This document shows, piece by piece, positions 1 to 7,576 of a stretch of DNA of 57,400 nucleotides. The notes beneath the pieces are model-generated. The model was given only the letters and a program-made list of their open reading frames with translations. It was not told the DNA's origin and made no database searches. How positions within the stretch are numbered: the stretch's first letter is position 1; every line of letters starts with the position of its first letter. Both the position numbers and the translations under genes were made by a program. The stretch comes from Clostridium sp. N3C (GTDB lineage: Bacteria; Bacillota; Clostridia; Clostridiales; Clostridiaceae): the NCBI RefSeq assembly GCF_900095445.1, contig NZ_FMJL01000011.1, positions 1-57,400 of the forward strand. The letters run 5' to 3'.

Positions 1-5
1 TAGAG

Positions 6-36
6 CAAAAAAACACCCATCATTAGGATGGGTGTT
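6..36 (-). terminator. Intrinsic terminator of hcp
   Basis: A perfect 10-bp stem (12-21 with 27-36, loop of 5) is followed on the minus strand by a run of T residues. It lies just past the hcp stop codon. Confidence 0.85.
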
Positions 37-45
37 GTATCTTAA

Positions 46-1374
46 TTATTCACCTAAAAATTTAGCCAAATCAGCCTTTGCATCTCCACTAATCAATTGT
101 AAGTTGAAAGTATCTTGAAGCACCTTTAATACTCCTGGGCTTATGAATTTTGGTGCGCTTGGTCCTATATGAATGTTTGTAACTCCAAGACTTAACAATC
201 CAAGAAGAATTGCAACAGCCTTCTGCTCAAACCAAGATAATACTATGCTTAATGGTAATTCATTTACTGAACATTGGAAAGCTTCTGCCAAGGCTAGTGC
301 TATCTTAACGGCAGAACCAGAGTTATTACACTGTCCAAGATCAATATATCTTGGAATATCAGTTCCTGGCACTGTTCCATAATCTACATCGTTGAATCTG
401 AACTTACCACAGGAAGTTGTTAAGAGTACACAGTCCATTGGTAAACTTGTAGCTAGTTCTCTGTAGTAATCTCTTCCCTTAGTTGGCGCATCACAACCAG
501 CGATAACGAAAAATCTCTTAATCTTACCTTCTTTAACTGCTTCTATAATTTCAGGAGCAATATTTAAAACTGTGCTATGATGGTACCCTGTTACTACTGT
601 CTTATCAGATTCAATATTTACAGCCGGTAATTCTAAGGCTCTATTTATTATTGGGGAGAAGTCATTATTTTTAATCTTTGGAACACCTTCAAGTCCAGCA
701 GTTCCATAAGTCCAGAATCTATCTCCATAGTGTCCTGTAGTTATTGGCATTAGGCAGTTAGTTGTTCCTAAAATAGCTCCTGGGAATTCTTCAAAAAGCT
801 TTCTTTGATCATACCACGCCTTACCTACGTTCCCCTTTAAATGAGGGAATTTCTTTAATTCTGGATATCCATGGGCAGGAAGCATTTCAGAATGAGTATA
901 TATATTGATGCCCTTGCCTTCAGTCTGCTTTAATAGTTCATAAAGAGCTGATAAGTTATGTCCTGTTACTAATATTGAATGTCCTTCAATCTTGTCTTGA
1001 GAAACCCTAACTGGTGTTGGTGTACCAAATCTTGAAGTATGAGCTCCATCAAGAACTTCCATTATTTTAACAGTAGCAGTTCCTACCTTTAAGGCCATAT
1101 TTATGTTTTCTTCAAGACTGAAGTTTGAATTTGTTAATGTAGTATATAAGGCTTCATGGGTTATAGCATTTACTTCCTCACTATGAAGTCCAAGCTCTCT
1201 AGCATGAGTAGCATAAGCTGCTACACCTTTAAGTCCTAATATCATTATATCCTGCAAGCTTGCAATATCAGGATTCTTACCACATACACCAAATTTTGTA
1301 CATCCACCTGCTGGAGTCTGTTCGCACTGATAGCAAAACATTGGGTTTGCATTATTATTTGTTGTTCCACACAT
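46..1374 (-). CDS. hcp: Hybrid-cluster protein (hydroxylamine / NO reductase), short form
   Basis: The 442-residue protein carries the N-terminal cysteine motif C-x2-C-x7-C-x5-C (C14, C17, C25, C31) that binds the first Fe-S cluster. All expected hybrid-cluster ligand segments are present: GHNLSAL (His), THSEML (Glu), TTNCLMP, AGCDAP, TTSCGK, GQCNNS and the final WFEQKA Glu/Lys pair. The family acts in the cytoplasm on hydroxylamine and nitric oxide during nitrosative stress. Many bacterial class I proteins are about 550 residues; here the segment after the cysteine motif is about 100 residues shorter, as in the short (class III-like) forms. The first ATG is chosen because AAGGAG lies 10 nt upstream; M12 has no ribosome site. 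It is monocistronic, with its own terminator and a probable Crp/Fnr site upstream. Confidence 0.95.
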   Translation of the reverse strand: MCGTTNNNANPMFCYQCEQTPAGGCTKFGVCGKNPDIASLQDIMILGLKGVAAYATHARELGLHSEEVNAITHEALYTTLTNSNFSLEENINMALKVGTATVKIMEVLDGAHTSRFGTPTPVRVSQDKIEGHSILVTGHNLSALYELLKQTEGKGINIYTHSEMLPAHGYPELKKFPHLKGNVGKAWYDQRKLFEEFPGAILGTTNCLMPITTGHYGDRFWTYGTAGLEGVPKIKNNDFSPIINRALELPAVNIESDKTVVTGYHHSTVLNIAPEIIEAVKEGKIKRFFVIAGCDAPTKGRDYYRELATSLPMDCVLLTTSCGKFRFNDVDYGTVPGTDIPRYIDLGQCNNSGSAVKIALALAEAFQCSVNELPLSIVLSWFEQKAVAILLGLLSLGVTNIHIGPSAPKFISPGVLKVLQDTFNLQLISGDAKADLAKFLGE

Positions 1375-1498
1375 ATTTCTATCTCTCCTTATATTGTAAT
1401 TAATTATTATTTTTAATTGATTATGTTCGTGTTTAATATTGGTCTTTTATCTCTTCTGTTTTAAGGCTTCTGCTCTTAACAGCTTGACCACAGTTCTT

Positions 1499-1540
1499 AT
1501 TTTAATTCATAATAGCCATAAATTCTGTGATATATGTTAC
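1499..1540 (-). promoter_or_regulatory. hcp promoter with Crp/Fnr-type palindrome
   Basis: On the minus strand a -10 hexamer TAAAAT (1504-1499) is preceded by an imperfect 14-bp palindrome GTAACATATATCAC (1540-1527). Ten of its 14 positions are symmetric. If that -10 is used, the palindrome centre sits at -41.5, the standard position for class II activation by Crp/Fnr proteins. No good -35 hexamer is visible, which fits an activator-dependent promoter. Regulator identity is inference; HcpR-type members of this family control hcp in other anaerobes. Confidence 0.45.
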
Positions 1541-1567
1541 GGTTTATAAAAAATGTTTTTACTTTTT

Positions 1568-1617
1568 AAAATAAAAAATGCTAATAGACCTATTTCTTCT
1601 TTGATCTATTAGCATTT
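1568..1617 (-). terminator. Intrinsic terminator after citrate synthase
   Basis: A 13-bp perfect stem (1576-1588 with 1605-1617) is followed on the minus strand by a T-rich tract. It serves the citrate synthase gene. Confidence 0.8.
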
Positions 1618-1664
1618 CTTTATACTTATTAATTTTTCCTACTTAATTTTTAAGTTGTTTTAAC

Positions 1665-3038
1665 CTATTTTTCTTTAGTAAAAATATTCTTTCTCTTATT
1701 CATAGGTACATATTGAGCTTTAGCACTTACATTCTTGTAAGCCGGTCTAATAATTTTAGGTTCGCTTACTAATTGCTCAATTCTGTGAGCACACCAACCT
1801 GGAATTCTGGCTGCTGCAAAAATTGGAGTGTAAAGCTCTCTTGGAATGTTTAGCATATCATAAACAAAGCCAGAGTAGAAGTCTACATTTGCTGCAATGA
1901 CACGATTTCGTTGTTCTCGGAAGATATCTATGGATATCTTTTCTATATTTCTATAGAGATTGTATTCCTCTATACGATTTTTTTCTAAAGCAAGTTCCTT
2001 TGCTTTTTCTCTAAGCAATTGTGCTCTTGGGTCTGACTTGGTATAAATAGCATGTCCCATTCCGTATATGAGACCACTACCATCGAAGGCCTCTTTTCTT
2101 AGTATTTTCTCTAATATGTTCCTTATGTTATTGGTATCTTGCCAATCTTTTAGGTTTGCTTTTATATAATCCATCATTTGCATTACCTTAATGTTGGCTC
2201 CACCATGCTTTGGCCCCTTTAAGGAACCTACTGCTGCTGCTATAGCAGAATAAGTATCTGTTCCTGTAGAAGTAACAACATGGGTTGCAAAGGCTGAATT
2301 GTTACCTCCACCATGTTCTGCGTGTAGAACCATAGCCAAGTCTAAGAGCTCTGCTTCCTTTGCAGTATATGCATTATCTGGTCGTATCATATATAAAATA
2401 TTTTCTGCAATACTTAATTCTGGCTGTGGTGCATGAATGTATAAACTATTATAGTCATAGTAATGAGATTTAGCCTGGTATCCATAGGCTAACATACTAG
2501 GAACCCTGGCTGTAAGCTCAATACTTTGTCTCAAAACATTTTTTACGCTAGTATCATCTGGATTTTTATCATAGGAATAGGATACTAGAATACTTCTCAT
2601 TAATTTATTCATAATATCCTTACTTGGAGCCTTTAAAATCATATCCTCAACAAAGCCATAGGGCAATTTTCTCACTTCAGATATTAGTTCTTTAAATTCT
2701 TGTAAGTCTTGGCTGCTGGGAAGTACTCCAAACAAAAGTAAGAAGCATACCTCTTCAAAACCAAATCGGTGATCTTTTTGGAAACCATCTACAATTTCCT
2801 TTACATCTATCCCCCTATAATAAAGTTTACCATCTACAGGAATCTTCTTCCCATCCTCAACAACATAACCACATACTTCTCCAATCTTAGTTAGCCCTAC
2901 TAAAACTCCAGTTCCATTGTTATTTCTAAGTCCTCTTTTTACATCATATATATTATAGTATTCCTGTTCTATGAAACTATTTTCCTTTGATAAATTCGCA
3001 AGGTTATCTATTTTGTCAAGATAAGTGTTAACATCCAA
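1665..3038 (-). CDS. Citrate/2-methylcitrate synthase family protein
   Basis: This is a Si-type citrate synthase fold protein that condenses acetyl-CoA with oxaloacetate at the entry of the oxidative TCA branch and glutamate synthesis. The three catalytic residues are visible: His in LHAEHGGGNNS, His in GMGHAIYTKSDPRA, and Asp in NVDFYSGFVY. The C-terminal RIPGWCAHRIEQ segment is also typical. The TTG at 3036-3038 is preferred (457 residues) because GGGGGGA lies 7 nt before it. A TTG ten codons upstream (3066-3068) has no ribosome site. The gene seems to be transcribed alone and ends in a strong terminator. 2-Methylcitrate activity cannot be excluded from sequence. Confidence 0.9.
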   Translation of the reverse strand: MDVNTYLDKIDNLANLSKENSFIEQEYYNIYDVKRGLRNNNGTGVLVGLTKIGEVCGYVVEDGKKIPVDGKLYYRGIDVKEIVDGFQKDHRFGFEEVCFLLLFGVLPSSQDLQEFKELISEVRKLPYGFVEDMILKAPSKDIMNKLMRSILVSYSYDKNPDDTSVKNVLRQSIELTARVPSMLAYGYQAKSHYYDYNSLYIHAPQPELSIAENILYMIRPDNAYTAKEAELLDLAMVLHAEHGGGNNSAFATHVVTSTGTDTYSAIAAAVGSLKGPKHGGANIKVMQMMDYIKANLKDWQDTNNIRNILEKILRKEAFDGSGLIYGMGHAIYTKSDPRAQLLREKAKELALEKNRIEEYNLYRNIEKISIDIFREQRNRVIAANVDFYSGFVYDMLNIPRELYTPIFAAARIPGWCAHRIEQLVSEPKIIRPAYKNVSAKAQYVPMNKRKNIFTKEK

Positions 3039-3141
3039 TTCATATCCCCCCAAATTATTTGTCCCCAAAAAAATGTATAATATTATTTTATCACAAAAAA
3101 TTTACTTATGGAATTAAAAACTTATGCAAAATTGTGTATAA

Positions 3142-3687
3142 TTAATCATCTCTTTCCCATTCATTTTTAAACATTCCATATAAAAACATATGATATCTTG
3201 TTCCATCCCTATAAACATACTCTCTATACAATCCTTCTCTTATAAAGCCTACACTTTCATATAGCTTTATAGCTGGCCTGTTATATTCAATTACGTGCAG
3301 TTGGACCTTATAAAAATTCATTTCATTAAATGCATAATCTAGTAGAAGATTTAAGGCTTCCTTTCCCAATCCTTTATTCCTAAATTCCTTATCTCCTATA
3401 CCTATGAATAAAAATGCAGTGGCATTTGTCCAAATAATGTTGTCAAAGCCACATACCCCTATTAACCTATCTCCCTCTGTTAGCCTAATAGCCATAATAA
3501 GCCTTTCATTACTGTTATTGTAGTAGTCCTTGGTATCTTCTACCCCTCTTTGGCCCTTTGGGATAGCTGCTTCCACATCATAATATCTCATAAATTCAAG
3601 GTCATCAAACCACTGTTCTAGAAGTTTTTCTTCTCCTTCTCTTAAGGCTGTTATTTTAACATTTTTACCTTGAAGTAACTTTCTCAT
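3142..3687 (-). CDS. GNAT-family N-acetyltransferase (RimJ/RimL type)
   Basis: The 181-residue protein has the GNAT acetyl-CoA pyrophosphate loop RNKGLGKEA near residue 103 and the C-terminal pattern NRPAIKLYESVGFIREG seen in RimJ/RimL and SpeG-like enzymes. The substrate is not predictable. The ribosome site GAGGGAG lies 6 nt before the ATG. It follows the DUF2156 gene by 17 nt and is probably co-transcribed with it. Confidence 0.85.
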   Translation of the reverse strand: MRKLLQGKNVKITALREGEEKLLEQWFDDLEFMRYYDVEAAIPKGQRGVEDTKDYYNNSNERLIMAIRLTEGDRLIGVCGFDNIIWTNATAFLFIGIGDKEFRNKGLGKEALNLLLDYAFNEMNFYKVQLHVIEYNRPAIKLYESVGFIREGLYREYVYRDGTRYHMFLYGMFKNEWERDD

Positions 3688-3704
3688 CTTGTTCTCCCTC
3701 GACT

Positions 3705-4607
3705 TTATATATTAATATTAACATTATATTTTTTCTCTAATCTAATAGGATTATAAGACTCCTTTGCTTTTCTCAATCCCTCTACACCTAAGTCCTCCTG
3801 TCGGTTAACAGTAGTTACATCGCTAAAATAATTAGTTAAAAACATCTTATTTATGAAGGCATAAACCCCTTTATAATCATTGTTTCCTTTCTCAATATGT
3901 ATTACTGCCATATCTTCATTTAATTTTTCTCCTAGAGTGAAGGCTACAATTTCATTATTAACCTTTACCGCCATACCTTCAAGATCAAGCTTATGAAAAT
4001 TTAAAATCATGTCTTCTATAACTTTTAGTTCATATTGCAATTGATAATTAGCATCTTCTTTATTTTCTAGCCACTGTCTTGCAAAGAAGATACATTGCTC
4101 TCCTATATTTTCTTCCTTAATATCTTTAATTTCATAATCATAACTTTTAACAAAGCTATTAAAGTGATTCTTCTTACCGTGAAATTTCTTTCCAGAAAGC
4201 TCAATAAGTTCTGATGTGCTGTATATATAATCAAAGTTATTAGTATCTTCTTCGTATTCCACTTTATCACCAAATAAGCTTTTTAGCTCCAATAAGAACT
4301 CTTCTTCTATGTCTCTAAAAAGAAAAGGCATATTGGTGCTTGCTTTTTTATATTCCATAAGCTCTTGCACAATATCCTTTAACTTTTGCCTTTCCGCCTT
4401 TATTGGTGCCATAAAATATTGGCCTTTATTTCTCTCTTCCTTTCTAATTATAAGAGCATCATTAATTACTGCCAAGCTGGTTTTACACATATCTCTCCAT
4501 AAATATAGCGTAGAAAAAGCATATTCATAGGTTTTAAATGTATATCTTTCAAAAAACTTATTAAAAAGTTCCTTATCCTCCAGCTCTATTGCTTTAAATT
4601 CCGTCAT
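3705..4607 (-). CDS. DUF2156 protein (phosphatidylglycerol lysyltransferase C-terminal-like)
   Basis: The 300-residue protein resembles the soluble DUF2156 family, a double-GNAT-like fold related to the aminoacyl-transferase domain of MprF. Recognisable features are the N-terminal FNKFFERYTFKTYEYAFSTL, the central GKKFHGKKNHFNSFVKSY and the C-terminal NRQEDLGVEGLRKAKESY segments. No membrane segments are present, unlike full MprF. Ribosome site GGGAGG precedes the ATG. It is the first gene of a two-gene operon with the acetyltransferase. Biochemical function of stand-alone members is not established. Confidence 0.85.
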   Translation of the reverse strand: MTEFKAIELEDKELFNKFFERYTFKTYEYAFSTLYLWRDMCKTSLAVINDALIIRKEERNKGQYFMAPIKAERQKLKDIVQELMEYKKASTNMPFLFRDIEEEFLLELKSLFGDKVEYEEDTNNFDYIYSTSELIELSGKKFHGKKNHFNSFVKSYDYEIKDIKEENIGEQCIFFARQWLENKEDANYQLQYELKVIEDMILNFHKLDLEGMAVKVNNEIVAFTLGEKLNEDMAVIHIEKGNNDYKGVYAFINKMFLTNYFSDVTTVNRQEDLGVEGLRKAKESYNPIRLEKKYNVNINI

Positions 4608-4718
4608 TTTTTCCTCCCTAATTACTTGTAGAGTATAATTATTATTTCATAATGTTTTTATTTTACCATATCAATATAGAATATCAAGAGAGGCAAATTA
4701 TAAAACTATGTTATAAAC

Positions 4719-5984
4719 TTAAAATATTGTAGTTCTTTCCTCTCCCTTTTCTAAGGGGGAACCTCCATTTAATGGCTTCAAACCAGAGTTTAAAAATATA
4801 GATCTCACCACAGAATTCAGACCATATTTCCTTCTTATATCATCTATGGTTTTATCTAATCTCTGCTTTTTTTCCATATTACCTTCATCAAAAAATGAAA
4901 TTTGATCTATGTAAGCTGTAGATAGATGGGATACTGCAATTCCTAATTGCCTTATGGGACTTCCATCCCATATTTCATCAAAAAGAATGCAAGCTTCCTT
5001 GTTTATGTGATCTGTGCAATCTGTTTTGTATTTTAGCTTCCTCTGCTTTGCCTTACCCATAAAAAGATTATTTTTATAGTATACATGTACAAGTTGGCAA
5101 AGGTTTTTAGAATGTCTCAATCTCATTCCTACTGTTTCCGCTAAGGATAGAATCACCATGTGGGCAGTGTGCCTATCATCTACATCAAAGGGAATGGTAG
5201 TAGAATTTCCTATGCTTTTCATTTCTATGGACTTATTATCTATAACAGGAGAAGAATCTATACCATTAGCATAATTCCATATCATTACACCATAGCTTTT
5301 AAATTTTCTCTTGAGCATATCTAGATTATAATTAGCCAAATCTCCTATAGTGTATATGTTCATAGCATTAAGTTTTGGGGCTGTTGCTCTTCCTACCATA
5401 AAGAGTTCACTTACTGGTAGGGGCCATAGCTTCTCTTTCATTTCTATTGGAAATAGAGTATGTAAACGATCCGGCTTTTCAAGCTCCGATCCCATTTTTG
5501 CTAAGAGCTTATTGTTTGATACCCCTATATTCACTGTAAATCCCAGCTCTTTTTTTATCCTTTCCTTTAATTTAAAAGCAGTTTCCACTGGATCCTTATA
5601 TATATCCATTACTGTTGTCATATCCATAAAACATTCATCTATCGAGTATCTCTCTATCAAAGGACTATATTCCCTTAATATATTTACCATAGCATCGCTA
5701 CACTGTACATATAAAGCATAATTAGGTGGCACCAAGTAAAGCTGAGGACATTTTTGTTTTGCTGTATATATAGGTTCTCCTGTTTGTATTTTATATTTTT
5801 TGGCAGGAGTTGATTTTGCTAGAATTATACCATGACGATTTTCTATATCTCCAGCTACTGCAGAAGGTATTTCCCTTATATCCAAGGAGCTACCATGCTG
5901 AATTGCATCTACCGCACTCCAAGATAAGAAGGCAGAATTAACATCCACATGAAATATAATCCTATCATTATAAAAATTCACCAT
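4719..5984 (-). CDS. dinB: Y-family DNA polymerase (DinB/Pol IV or UvrX-like), SOS-controlled
   Basis: This translesion polymerase carries the two catalytic metal-binding motifs, HVDVNSAFLSW (D14) and YSIDECFMD (D116, E117). A helix-hairpin-helix segment near LFMVGRATAPKLNAMNIYTIGDLA and a C-terminal little-finger domain follow. The length of 421 residues is slightly above classical Pol IV (about 350-400), and the VNSAFLSW start resembles Firmicute UvrX/YqjW proteins, so the exact subfamily is uncertain. AGGAGGAG precedes the ATG. A near-perfect LexA operator overlaps its promoter, so induction by DNA damage is expected. Confidence 0.9.
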   Translation of the reverse strand: MVNFYNDRIIFHVDVNSAFLSWSAVDAIQHGSSLDIREIPSAVAGDIENRHGIILAKSTPAKKYKIQTGEPIYTAKQKCPQLYLVPPNYALYVQCSDAMVNILREYSPLIERYSIDECFMDMTTVMDIYKDPVETAFKLKERIKKELGFTVNIGVSNNKLLAKMGSELEKPDRLHTLFPIEMKEKLWPLPVSELFMVGRATAPKLNAMNIYTIGDLANYNLDMLKRKFKSYGVMIWNYANGIDSSPVIDNKSIEMKSIGNSTTIPFDVDDRHTAHMVILSLAETVGMRLRHSKNLCQLVHVYYKNNLFMGKAKQRKLKYKTDCTDHINKEACILFDEIWDGSPIRQLGIAVSHLSTAYIDQISFFDEGNMEKKQRLDKTIDDIRRKYGLNSVVRSIFLNSGLKPLNGGSPLEKGEERTTIF

Positions 5985-6040
5985 TAACTCCTCCTAGATT
6001 TTTACTCTATAAATATGGCTATCTATAGTATATTACTTAT

Positions 6041-6069
6041 ATTTTAATTGTATTCGAACGAATGTTCAA
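6041..6069 (-). promoter_or_regulatory. dinB promoter with embedded LexA (SOS) box
   Basis: On the minus strand TTGAAC (6069-6064), a 17-bp spacer and TAAAAT (6046-6041) form a sigma-A promoter. CGAACGAATGTTCA (6055-6068 on the plus strand) matches the Firmicute LexA consensus CGAACRNRYGTTYC at 13 of 14 positions. It overlaps the -35 and the spacer, so LexA binding would block polymerase. Confidence 0.85.
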
Positions 6070-6114
6070 GGGTAAAACCTATTTTAAAATTTACTTATAG
6101 GGACAAATTACCTC

Positions 6115-6142
6115 TTGGATATATAAAATAGTTTGCTATAAT
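6115..6142 (+). promoter_or_regulatory. Sigma-A promoter for the riboswitch leader
   Basis: TTGGAT (6115-6120), a 16-bp spacer and a perfect TATAAT (6137-6142) would start transcription near 6149. This gives a 5' leader of about 165 nt that contains the c-di-AMP aptamer. Confidence 0.7.
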
Positions 6143-6195
6143 GAACAAGTGTCTTGGACATCCATTATATAATTTACGATGTGTACAAGCTATAA

Positions 6196-6299
6196 TTTGC
6201 CTAATGTCATTCTTTGACAACGGAGGAATTCTATTTTGGGGTGAATCCATAAAGGTAAGGTTCTCTTTCCTGAACCCGTCAACTAACTTCGTCGGCATA
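6196..6299 (+). promoter_or_regulatory. ydaO/yuaA-type c-di-AMP riboswitch
   Basis: The segment contains the conserved ydaO cores in order: GCCTAA at the 5' side, a TGTC/GACA helix, ACGGAGGAATTC, GGGGTGAATCC and GAACCCGTCAACTAACTTCG, closing with GGC paired to the initial GCC. Such aptamers bind c-di-AMP and usually switch off cell-wall hydrolase, transport and osmotic genes. The aptamer ends about 15 nt before the start codon, with no separate terminator hairpin visible, so translational control is possible. The downstream gene is a secreted protein, as expected for this class. Confidence 0.85.
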
Positions 6300-6314
6300 A
6301 AAAAAAGGTGTAAA

Positions 6315-7157
6315 ATGAAAAAAAGTATAAGTAATATAGTTTCCTTTACCATGAGTTCATTATTTATCCTTTCTTCCACTGTTGCTTTAGGAATGATGGG
6401 ACATGCTCAAAGAAATGAGAAAAATTCAACAAATTCTACTATTACAGATACATTAACAAAAGAAAACAGTAATACCTTTGCTGCAAAGGATAAAAAAAAG
6501 ACTTCGGAAGAAAGTACTGAAAGTACTATTAAAGAAGCAGCTGAAACTGATAGGGCTACAGATACAACAAAACAGGCTACTACTTTTTCTAGAGGTGGTA
6601 TAAATCCTTACTCCTATGTAGAAAATTCTAGTAATGATGAGGAAAGTGAAAAATCATCACCTGAGAAAAATACATATGCTAAGACTAAGCAAGAAATTGA
6701 ACTTTTAGATTGGTGGGACTCCGCTAGTTCAGTCTTTGCTATAGGGGAAATAGCTACCGTTGAGGATATTTATACCGGTAAAACTTTTAAAGTAAAAAGA
6801 ACCATGGGCACCAACCATGCAGATACTGAAGCTCTTACTTTAGAGGATACAGAAATCATTAAAAGTATATGGGGTGGTTTTAGTTGGGAAAGAAGGCCAA
6901 TACATATATACATTAAAGGCAGAGTATTAGCAGCTTCTATGAGTGCTATGCCCCATGCAGGTATTGACTCACAACCAGCTTATGCTTATGTTGAAAATAG
7001 GTCTCAAGGATACGGTGCTGGTTCCAACTTGGATGTGGTAAAGAATAACGGTATGGATGGTCACTTTGATATACATTTCCTTAATAGCACTCGTCATATG
7101 GATGGAAAACCAGATCCTCAGCATCAAGCTGCTATTAAGGTGGCAGCAGGAAAATAG
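6315..7157 (+). CDS. Secreted protein with conserved C-terminal domain of unknown function
   Basis: The start is the ATG at 6315, with AAGGTG 5 nt upstream; the open frame further upstream runs through the riboswitch and is not coding. The 280-residue product has an N-terminal signal-type helix, then about 120 residues of Thr/Ser/Glu/Lys-rich linker. The C-terminal domain of about 130 residues contains TVEDIYTGKTFKVKRTMG, TNHADTEAL, SMSAMPHAGIDSQ, NRSQGYGAGSNLD and GMDGHFDIHFLNSTRHMDG. I know similar domains at the C-terminus of Firmicute wall proteins, often beside peptidoglycan-binding modules; the conserved His and Asp residues suggest a metal site or enzyme, but no function is established. 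Riboswitch control by c-di-AMP supports a cell-wall role. A sortase motif is absent. Confidence 0.8.
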   Translation: MKKSISNIVSFTMSSLFILSSTVALGMMGHAQRNEKNSTNSTITDTLTKENSNTFAAKDKKKTSEESTESTIKEAAETDRATDTTKQATTFSRGGINPYSYVENSSNDEESEKSSPEKNTYAKTKQEIELLDWWDSASSVFAIGEIATVEDIYTGKTFKVKRTMGTNHADTEALTLEDTEIIKSIWGGFSWERRPIHIYIKGRVLAASMSAMPHAGIDSQPAYAYVENRSQGYGAGSNLDVVKNNGMDGHFDIHFLNSTRHMDGKPDPQHQAAIKVAAGK

Positions 7158-7262
7158 AAGTCAGATGGCCAGCGGCAACCACCATGGGGCCTGTGGATCT
7201 GAGCTGTGTGCTTAGGGCTTTGGCCTCCGGCCTTGCCTCCTTGTTCTTGGCTTATAGCTTGG
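7158..7262 (+). other. GC-rich structured non-coding island
   Basis: Positions 7161-7250 are 61% GC by count, against about 30% around them. Inverted repeats are present: TCAGAT (7161-7166) with ATCTGA (7197-7202), and GGC-ttt-GGCC (7216-7225) with GGCC-tt-GCC (7229-7237). No reading frame is recognisable. Strand is unknown; plus is shown for convenience. It could be a structured RNA, a dispersed repeat, or the relic of acquired DNA. Confidence 0.45.
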
Positions 7263-7398
7263 AACTAATGTTTTCTATTCTTAAGGCTCTTTCAAAGCTG
7301 TATCTGAAAATTCTTATAGCAATATCCTTATCAAAGGCTGTCTGAAACTCAATAGCATATTCATAAATTTTATCCTTATCCTTTGCTGTTATGAACAT
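7252..7398 (-). pseudogene. Short ORF, probable gene remnant
   Basis: A 48-codon frame reads MFITAKDKDKIYEYAIEFQT, then AFDKDIAIRIFRYSFERA and a short tail, with protein-like composition. It has no ribosome site, an in-frame stop just upstream, and ends inside the GC-rich island. It looks like the broken end of a former gene; I do not recognise the family. The rest of 7158-7576 holds only this, the GC-rich island and the thiI terminator. Confidence 0.25.
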
Positions 7399-7500
7399 AT
7401 GCGCTTATAGCATTTTGTAATGAGCTGTAAGCTTATTATTATATGAAAGTCCCATTGGCAAGAGCCGCTAACTCTTTATTCTTTTCCTATACTATAAGAC

Positions 7501-7547
7501 AAAAATAGTGGGTATCAAACTACTTTTCCAATAGTTTGATACCCACT
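7501..7547 (-). terminator. Intrinsic terminator of iscS-thiI
   Basis: A perfect 16-bp stem (7507-7522 with 7532-7547, loop of 9) is followed by a T tract on the minus strand, 30 bp past the thiI stop. Confidence 0.9.
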
Positions 7548-7576
7548 ACTTCTATAATAATCCTGATGTTTATCTC

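Noticed and set aside
5350..5721. 123-codon plus-strand frame inside dinB
   Set aside because: Antisense shadow of a well-supported polymerase gene, without ribosome site or homology.
6141..6314. N-terminal extension of the secreted protein gene upstream of 6315
   Set aside because: The extra codons lie in the c-di-AMP aptamer; ATG at 6315 has its own ribosome site and begins a good signal peptide.
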